From an uncultured Tenacibaculum sp. (lineage in GTDB: Bacteria > Bacteroidota > Bacteroidia > Flavobacteriales > Flavobacteriaceae): DNA of 64,000 nucleotides. Made by a program: the position numbers and the translations under genes. The DNA is taken from contig CANNGJ010000008.1 in assembly GCA_947504185.1 (NCBI GenBank), forward strand, positions 1-64,000, given 5' to 3'. Shown one piece after another: positions 60,827 to 64,000 of the stretch; within the stretch, counting starts at the first letter, position 1; every line of letters begins with the position of its first letter. Under the pieces are notes generated by a model. It saw nothing but the letters and a program-made list of their open reading frames with translations, had not been told where the DNA came from and made no database searches.

Positions 60827-61671
60827 TCTAATTGTTTTAATAATTCGTGTTTTATTTCTTTAAAATTACTCCATACTAGGCCGTGTCCAGCATCTTTTAT
60901 GCGAATCAATTCAAATTGATTTTTTGGTAATTGATTTTGTAAAAAGGTTGAATTTTCAAAAGGAACAATCCAATCATTGGTTCCATGAATACTTATAACT
61001 TTATTAGGAGAAGATTTCCAATTATTTTCAAAATTCTGCAAATCGTTTTTATGTGATATTTTTTCTTTTGAAGCTTCTTTCCAAATACCAGGAATTAACC
61101 ATCTAGTTAAGTTTGATTTGTATAAGTTAACTGCCCAAGGCATAGGTTCTACCTTGCTATAAACAGCAGGAGCTAGTAAAATAACTTTGTTTATTTTTTC
61201 TTTTATAGCTAAAGCAATTGGTCCGCCATAAGAATAACCGAGTAGTATAGTTTTATTAGATTTTAGGTTTTTGATGATGTCATTCAACATATCTCGTTCA
61301 AAAGCAATACTTTCTTGCACGGAATTTTTATCTTCAAAATTATAACCAATTCTGTCGTATGAAATCATGTTTACTTTATTTAAAAGTAAGCTGTCTTGCA
61401 TGTATTCAATAAAGTCGATAGATGAACCTATTGTGCCATGAACAAACACTAAAGTGGGTAAAGTAGTATCTTTTTTAATTGTTAATTTTCGGTATTTAAA
61501 ACCATTGAAATTTTCTTGAGTAATAATCGGTTTGATTGTTTTATTAAATTTTTCAAGAATAACTTTATCAGATTTAGGAGCTGTAAAACTTGAAAATAAA
61601 TAGTAAATAACTACAAGAGCTACTAAAATAAAAATGCTAGTAAATTTTAATATTTTTTTAAATAGAGGCAT
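60823..61671 (-). CDS. membrane-anchored alpha/beta hydrolase in the menaquinone operon
   Basis: A 282-residue hydrolase with one N-terminal transmembrane helix (about 9-27: FTSIFILVALVVIYYLFSS), so its catalytic domain probably faces outward. The triad is visible: HGTIGS oxyanion loop, GYSYGG nucleophile, HGTNDWIVP acid and DAGHGLVW histidine. It lies between the menI-like and menF genes with 1-bp and 4-bp junctions, where a MenH-type enzyme might be expected, but MenH is soluble, so the anchor argues against that. Substrate unknown. Confidence 0.85.
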   Translation of the reverse strand: MPLFKKILKFTSIFILVALVVIYYLFSSFTAPKSDKVILEKFNKTIKPIITQENFNGFKYRKLTIKKDTTLPTLVFVHGTIGSSIDFIEYMQDSLLLNKVNMISYDRIGYNFEDKNSVQESIAFERDMLNDIIKNLKSNKTILLGYSYGGPIALAIKEKINKVILLAPAVYSKVEPMPWAVNLYKSNLTRWLIPGIWKEASKEKISHKNDLQNFENNWKSSPNKVISIHGTNDWIVPFENSTFLQNQLPKNQFELIRIKDAGHGLVWSNFKEIKHELLKQLD

Positions 61672-61672
61672 G

Positions 61673-62089
61673 TTATTTCTTATCTAAAACAATATTGATA
61701 ATCTTACAAAGTGAGATTAAATTATTTTCTTCATCAACAATTTTAACTTCCCATAAATGTGTTGTTCTTCCTTGATGAATCGCTTTTGCTGTGGCAAAAA
61801 CTTCACCATCTCTTTTACTTTTTAAATGATTAATACTTAATTCAATTCCTTTTACAATTTTACCTGTATCGTTTAAGAAAAAAGCGGATGCGCTGCTACC
61901 TACAGTTTCAGCTAAAGCAGCAGTTGCGCCACCATGTAAAATACCATAAGGCTGATGCACTTTTGAATTCACAGGCATTTTTGCAGTAATATAATCAACT
62001 CCCACATCTGTAAACTCAATATTTAAAGTTTCCATTAAAGTATTTTTGCTTAAACCATTAAGTGTATCAAGAGATTGTTGCTTATTCAT
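61673..62089 (-). CDS. menI: DHNA-CoA thioesterase-like hotdog protein
   Basis: A hotdog-fold thioesterase resembling E. coli YdiI (MenI), which releases 1,4-dihydroxy-2-naphthoate from its CoA ester in menaquinone synthesis. From the ATG at 62089 it has 138 residues; a TTG at 62110 in the same frame lies inside the -7 box and is not used. The active site is QPYGILHGGATAALAETVGS, with the catalytic Glu, and KSKRDGEVFATAKAIHQGRTTHLWEVKI follows. Its place in the operon with menF supports the assignment. Confidence 0.82.
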   Translation of the reverse strand: MNKQQSLDTLNGLSKNTLMETLNIEFTDVGVDYITAKMPVNSKVHQPYGILHGGATAALAETVGSSASAFFLNDTGKIVKGIELSINHLKSKRDGEVFATAKAIHQGRTTHLWEVKIVDEENNLISLCKIINIVLDKK

Positions 62090-62107
62090 TTTGTTAAATT
62101 TATCATT

Positions 62108-62125
62108 CAAAAATACGTATTTTTG
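62108..62125. promoter_or_regulatory. palindromic pair of divergent -7 boxes
   Basis: CAAAAATACGTATTTTTG is a perfect 18-bp palindrome. Read rightward its second half is TATTTTTG (62118-62125) for the pRiA4b-like gene; read leftward its first half (62108-62115) is TATTTTTG for the menI-menF operon. The boxes lie back to back, so two polymerases could not bind at once. Confidence 0.75.
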
Positions 62126-62145
62126 TGAGGACTAAAAATGATAGA

Positions 62146-62637
62146 ATGTATAAAGTACGAGTAATATTAGATACGAAAGAAGATGTGATTAGAACCTTAT
62201 TGATTGATGAGGCTAAATCATTAGAACATTTACATTTTGAGATTGCAAAATCATTTGGTTTTGATGGACAAGAAATGGCTTCTTTTTATCGTACCGATGA
62301 AGAATGGAATCAAGGAGAAGAAATTCCGTTGTTTAATATGGCAGAAGCAGGAGAAGAAATTTCTATGGCTACTTGTGGAATAAATGAAACCTTACCTTTT
62401 GCAAACGATAAGCTGATTTATGTATACGATTTCTTGCAGATGTGGACGTTCTATGTAGAGCTTGTTGAGTTGTCTGATGAGGTGGTTGCAGAAGTTAAAA
62501 CAATCTTATCAGTAGGCGAAATACCTGAAGAAGCTCCAGAAAAAGAATTTGTAGCTGATGACCTTTTAGGAGGTGCTGATGATGAATTTAAAGATAATTT
62601 TGAAAGTTTAGACGATTTCGATTTTGATAATTACTAA
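62146..62637 (+). CDS. pRiA4b ORF-3-like protein
   Basis: A 163-residue protein: YKVRVILDTKEDVIRTLLIDEAKSLEHLHFEIAKSFGFDGQEMASFY, then YDFLQMWTFYVELVEL and an acidic tail (DDLLGGADDEF..DDFDFDNY). It belongs to the plasmid pRiA4b ORF-3 / IS1096 passenger family, which despite the name is a chromosomal gene in most Flavobacteriaceae. The start at 62146 is preferred; a GTG at 62125 lies in the promoter. It ends 3 bp before the YciO-like gene, so they are co-transcribed. Function unknown; there is no transposon nearby. Confidence 0.85.
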   Translation: MYKVRVILDTKEDVIRTLLIDEAKSLEHLHFEIAKSFGFDGQEMASFYRTDEEWNQGEEIPLFNMAEAGEEISMATCGINETLPFANDKLIYVYDFLQMWTFYVELVELSDEVVAEVKTILSVGEIPEEAPEKEFVADDLLGGADDEFKDNFESLDDFDFDNY

Positions 62638-62640
62638 AAT

Positions 62641-63261
62641 ATGGCACAATTTATAAAGTTATATAACGACAATCCGAGTGAAAAAGAGATAGCTAAAATT
62701 GTAAAAGTTTTACAAAATGGAGGTCTAGTAATTTATCCAACCGATACGGTATATGGTTTGGGTTGTGATATAACAAATACCAAAGCCTTAGAAAAAGTGG
62801 CGAAAATAAAAGGAGTGAAGTTAGAAAAATCTAACTTTTCTTTTGTTTGTAATAATTTAAGTCACTTATCAGATTATGTAAAGCAAATAGATACTGCTAC
62901 CTACAAAATACTTAAAAGAGCTTTGCCTGGACCTTATACATTTATTTTACCAGGAAGTAATTCGCTACCAAAGGTGTTTAAAAAGCGTAAAACGGTTGGT
63001 ATTCGTGTACCGGATAATAATATTGCAAGAGCGATTGTAGAAGCTTTAGGTAACCCCATAGTTTCTACATCTATTCATGATGAAGACGAAGTAATTGAGT
63101 ATACAACCGATCCTGAATTAATTTTTGAAAAATGGCAAAGTCTAGTTGATGTCGTTGTTGATGGCGGTTTTGGAGACAACCATGCGTCTACAGTAATCGA
63201 TTTAACAGATGGAGAGCCAGCAATAATTCGTGAAGGTAAAGGAAGTTTAGATATTTTGTAA
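62641..63261 (+). CDS. YciO-type Sua5/YrdC family protein
   Basis: A 206-residue protein of the YrdC fold. The N-terminus (KIVKVLQNGGLVIYPTDTVYGLGCDI), PGPYTFILPGSN, KRKTVGIRVPDNNIARAIVEALGNPIVSTS and TVIDLTDGEPAIIREGKG match E. coli YciO (206 residues) better than the true tRNA-modifying TsaC. TsaC makes threonylcarbamoyl-AMP for the t6A tRNA modification; YciO is related but may have another main role. In Flavobacteria this gene may still be the only family member, which I cannot check. It follows the pRiA4b-like gene by 3 bp. Confidence 0.88.
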   Translation: MAQFIKLYNDNPSEKEIAKIVKVLQNGGLVIYPTDTVYGLGCDITNTKALEKVAKIKGVKLEKSNFSFVCNNLSHLSDYVKQIDTATYKILKRALPGPYTFILPGSNSLPKVFKKRKTVGIRVPDNNIARAIVEALGNPIVSTSIHDEDEVIEYTTDPELIFEKWQSLVDVVVDGGFGDNHASTVIDLTDGEPAIIREGKGSLDIL

Positions 63262-63265
63262 AATT

Positions 63266-63345
63266 TGAAGCTATTTCCTGCTTTCCGCACTCGCTCTCTG
63301 CGAGGAGCTCAAACAAATGCTACAATCAGGGCTAAGTCTTCTTAT
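63266..63345. other. non-coding element with hairpin, less AT-rich than its surroundings
   Basis: A stretch downstream of the YciO-like gene with no coding frame and more G+C than the surrounding gaps. It holds gctatttcctgctttccgc near its start, a ctcgc / gcgag hairpin (63290-63304) and caatcagggcta near its end. I recall similar blocks in gaps of other Flavobacteriaceae genomes, but cannot check that here. Confidence 0.45.
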
Positions 63346-63394
63346 GAATTTTACTCTAACTTAACCATTCTTTTTTGTGGTAACTTTATTTAAG

Positions 63395-63422
63395 GTCATT
63401 CCGAATTTATTTCGGAATCTCA
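63395..63422. repeat. GTCATT hairpin repeat (second copy)
   Basis: GTCATT, stem ccgaa / ttcgg, AATCTCA: the same frame as 21321-21347 with a different loop. It lies 20 bp past the stop codon of the glycosyltransferase gene. Confidence 0.75.
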
Positions 63423-63442
63423 CAGCAATAGGTAATGATAAA

Positions 63443-64000
63443 TTACTTTAATTCTTCAAACTTTTTTCTGCCTAATGCAAAATATTGCCAAATGACAGAA
63501 GTGTGTAAAAAATAATTCTTCTTTTTATCTAATTGCTTACGCTTCTTTAAAAACTTAAAGAAGTTTTTATAAAAACTAAAATGCGCTTTTACAATAGCCC
63601 AAGTATGTAGCGGTTTTAATTCGAATAAAAACTTAACTCCGGCAATTCCGTCAAGAATTAAGCGAGAAAATATTACCAAAGCAACTGTTCGAGTTGGTAC
63701 ATTTTTAAGCAGCGTTAATAAACTATTTCTAAAGTTTAAATATGTTTTCCTTGGGTTGATGTTTTCAAGTGTAGCACCACCAACGTGATATACGGTTGAA
63801 GTACTAACATATTTTATGTCAAACCCTTTGTTTTGTGTACGCCAGCATAAGTCAATTTCTTCTTGATGCGCAAAATAATCTTCATCAAAACCTTGTAGTT
63901 CTTGAAATACAGTAGAGCGGATAAAAAAGCAAGCACCAGAAGCCCAAAAAATATCAGCAGTGTCATTAAACTGACTCTGATCAGTTTCTAAAGTCTCAAA
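63443..64000 (-). CDS. glycosyltransferase family 2, C-terminal part (cut by window edge)
   Basis: A minus-strand frame is open from the right edge to the stop at 63443, about 185 codons. It lacks the N-terminal nucleotide-sugar-binding half. Visible are WASGACFFIRSTVFQELQGFDEDYF, HQEEIDLCWR with the EEIDL..R motif of GT2 enzymes, VYHVGGATLE and two C-terminal hydrophobic segments. The family transfers sugars from nucleotide donors to polysaccharide or lipid acceptors. The remainder of the gene lies outside the window. Confidence 0.88.
   Translation of the reverse strand, partial: FETLETDQSQFNDTADIFWASGACFFIRSTVFQELQGFDEDYFAHQEEIDLCWRTQNKGFDIKYVSTSTVYHVGGATLENINPRKTYLNFRNSLLTLLKNVPTRTVALVIFSRLILDGIAGVKFLFELKPLHTWAIVKAHFSFYKNFFKFLKKRKQLDKKKNYFLHTSVIWQYFALGRKKFEELK

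Noticed and set aside
62125..62145. GTG at 62125 as start of the pRiA4b-like gene
   Set aside because: It is part of the -7 box; the in-frame ATG at 62146 gives the family N-terminus.
62146..62637. Transposon passenger gene, from the IS1096/pRiA4b family name
   Set aside because: No transposase or terminal repeats are nearby; the family is chromosomal in many Bacteroidota.
1..64000. tRNA, rRNA or riboswitch genes
   Set aside because: Reading the gaps on both strands showed no cloverleaf-like or rRNA sequence and no recognisable riboswitch core; a covariance search would be needed to be certain.

Overview
The window comes from a low-GC member of the Bacteroidota, almost certainly a marine Flavobacteriaceae close to Tenacibaculum. 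The evidence is: AT-rich DNA with Bacteroidota-type TAnnTTTG -7 promoter boxes; two proteins with a type B type IX secretion (T9SS) C-terminal domain; a TonB-dependent receptor with an N-terminal carboxypeptidase-like domain; families largely confined to Bacteroidota (DUF4295, DUF3276, DUF6122, DUF6090, DUF5916, TIGR02757); and the gene order rpmB-rpmG-DUF4295-ftsY-rimO. No rRNA, tRNA, CRISPR array, complete insertion sequence or prophage was seen. Most of the window is ordinary chromosomal backbone.

Layout. 0-5 kb: a long repeat-bearing OmpA-family protein, then pdxH-sixA-ppx, all on the minus strand. 5-10 kb: a TonB receptor and a run of small exported proteins (alpha/beta hydrolase, DUF2141, TPR-like). 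10-17.3 kb: a minus-strand series containing xanthine dehydrogenase (small and large subunits, XdhC) with an acetyltransferase, a membrane protein, a methyltransferase and an SGNH hydrolase. 17.4-20.6 kb: methyltransferase, M1 lipoprotein peptidase, short-chain dehydrogenase. 20.6-27.6 kb: transaldolase-like gene, menD, a short S1/winged-helix protein, an esterase-fold protein without its catalytic residues, menB, a fumarylacetoacetate-hydrolase-family gene and cinA. 27.7-32.2 kb: ribosomal proteins L28 and L33, DUF4295, ftsY, rimO and a diphthine-ammonia-ligase-like gene. 32.2-37.2 kb: a minus-strand operon ending in small membrane proteins behind a LolD-like ATPase, then a DUF5916 outer-membrane protein. 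37.4-42.3 kb: sucC, an exported protein, a DUF6090 gene bounded by inverted repeats, and uvrB. 42.4-52.4 kb: two tandem T9SS-secreted paralogues, an ABC-2 exporter and an RprXY-like two-component system. 52.5-57 kb: nusB-DUF1573-yajC-ybbR-coaE and an amino-acid dehydrogenase. 57.2-64 kb: an ABC half-exporter, DUF3276, the menF-hydrolase-menI operon, a pRiA4b ORF-3-like gene, a YciO-type gene and the end of a family 2 glycosyltransferase.

Two loci together carry menaquinone genes (menD and menB; menF and a MenI-like thioesterase); menA, menC and menE are not in the window. Xanthine dehydrogenase points to purine breakdown.

The strongest unexplained signals are non-coding. Two single minus-strand genes (29.7 kb and 39.5 kb) are each enclosed by related inverted terminal motifs and share a 44-bp block upstream of their starts (40 of 44 identical), which looks like a dispersed single-gene cassette. 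An 18-bp perfect palindrome at 62.1 kb is formed by two back-to-back -7 boxes. Four intergenic sites carry GTCATT-bounded palindromic repeats. The membrane gene at 12.6 kb has a convincing coding extension upstream of its first ATG but no standard start codon there.
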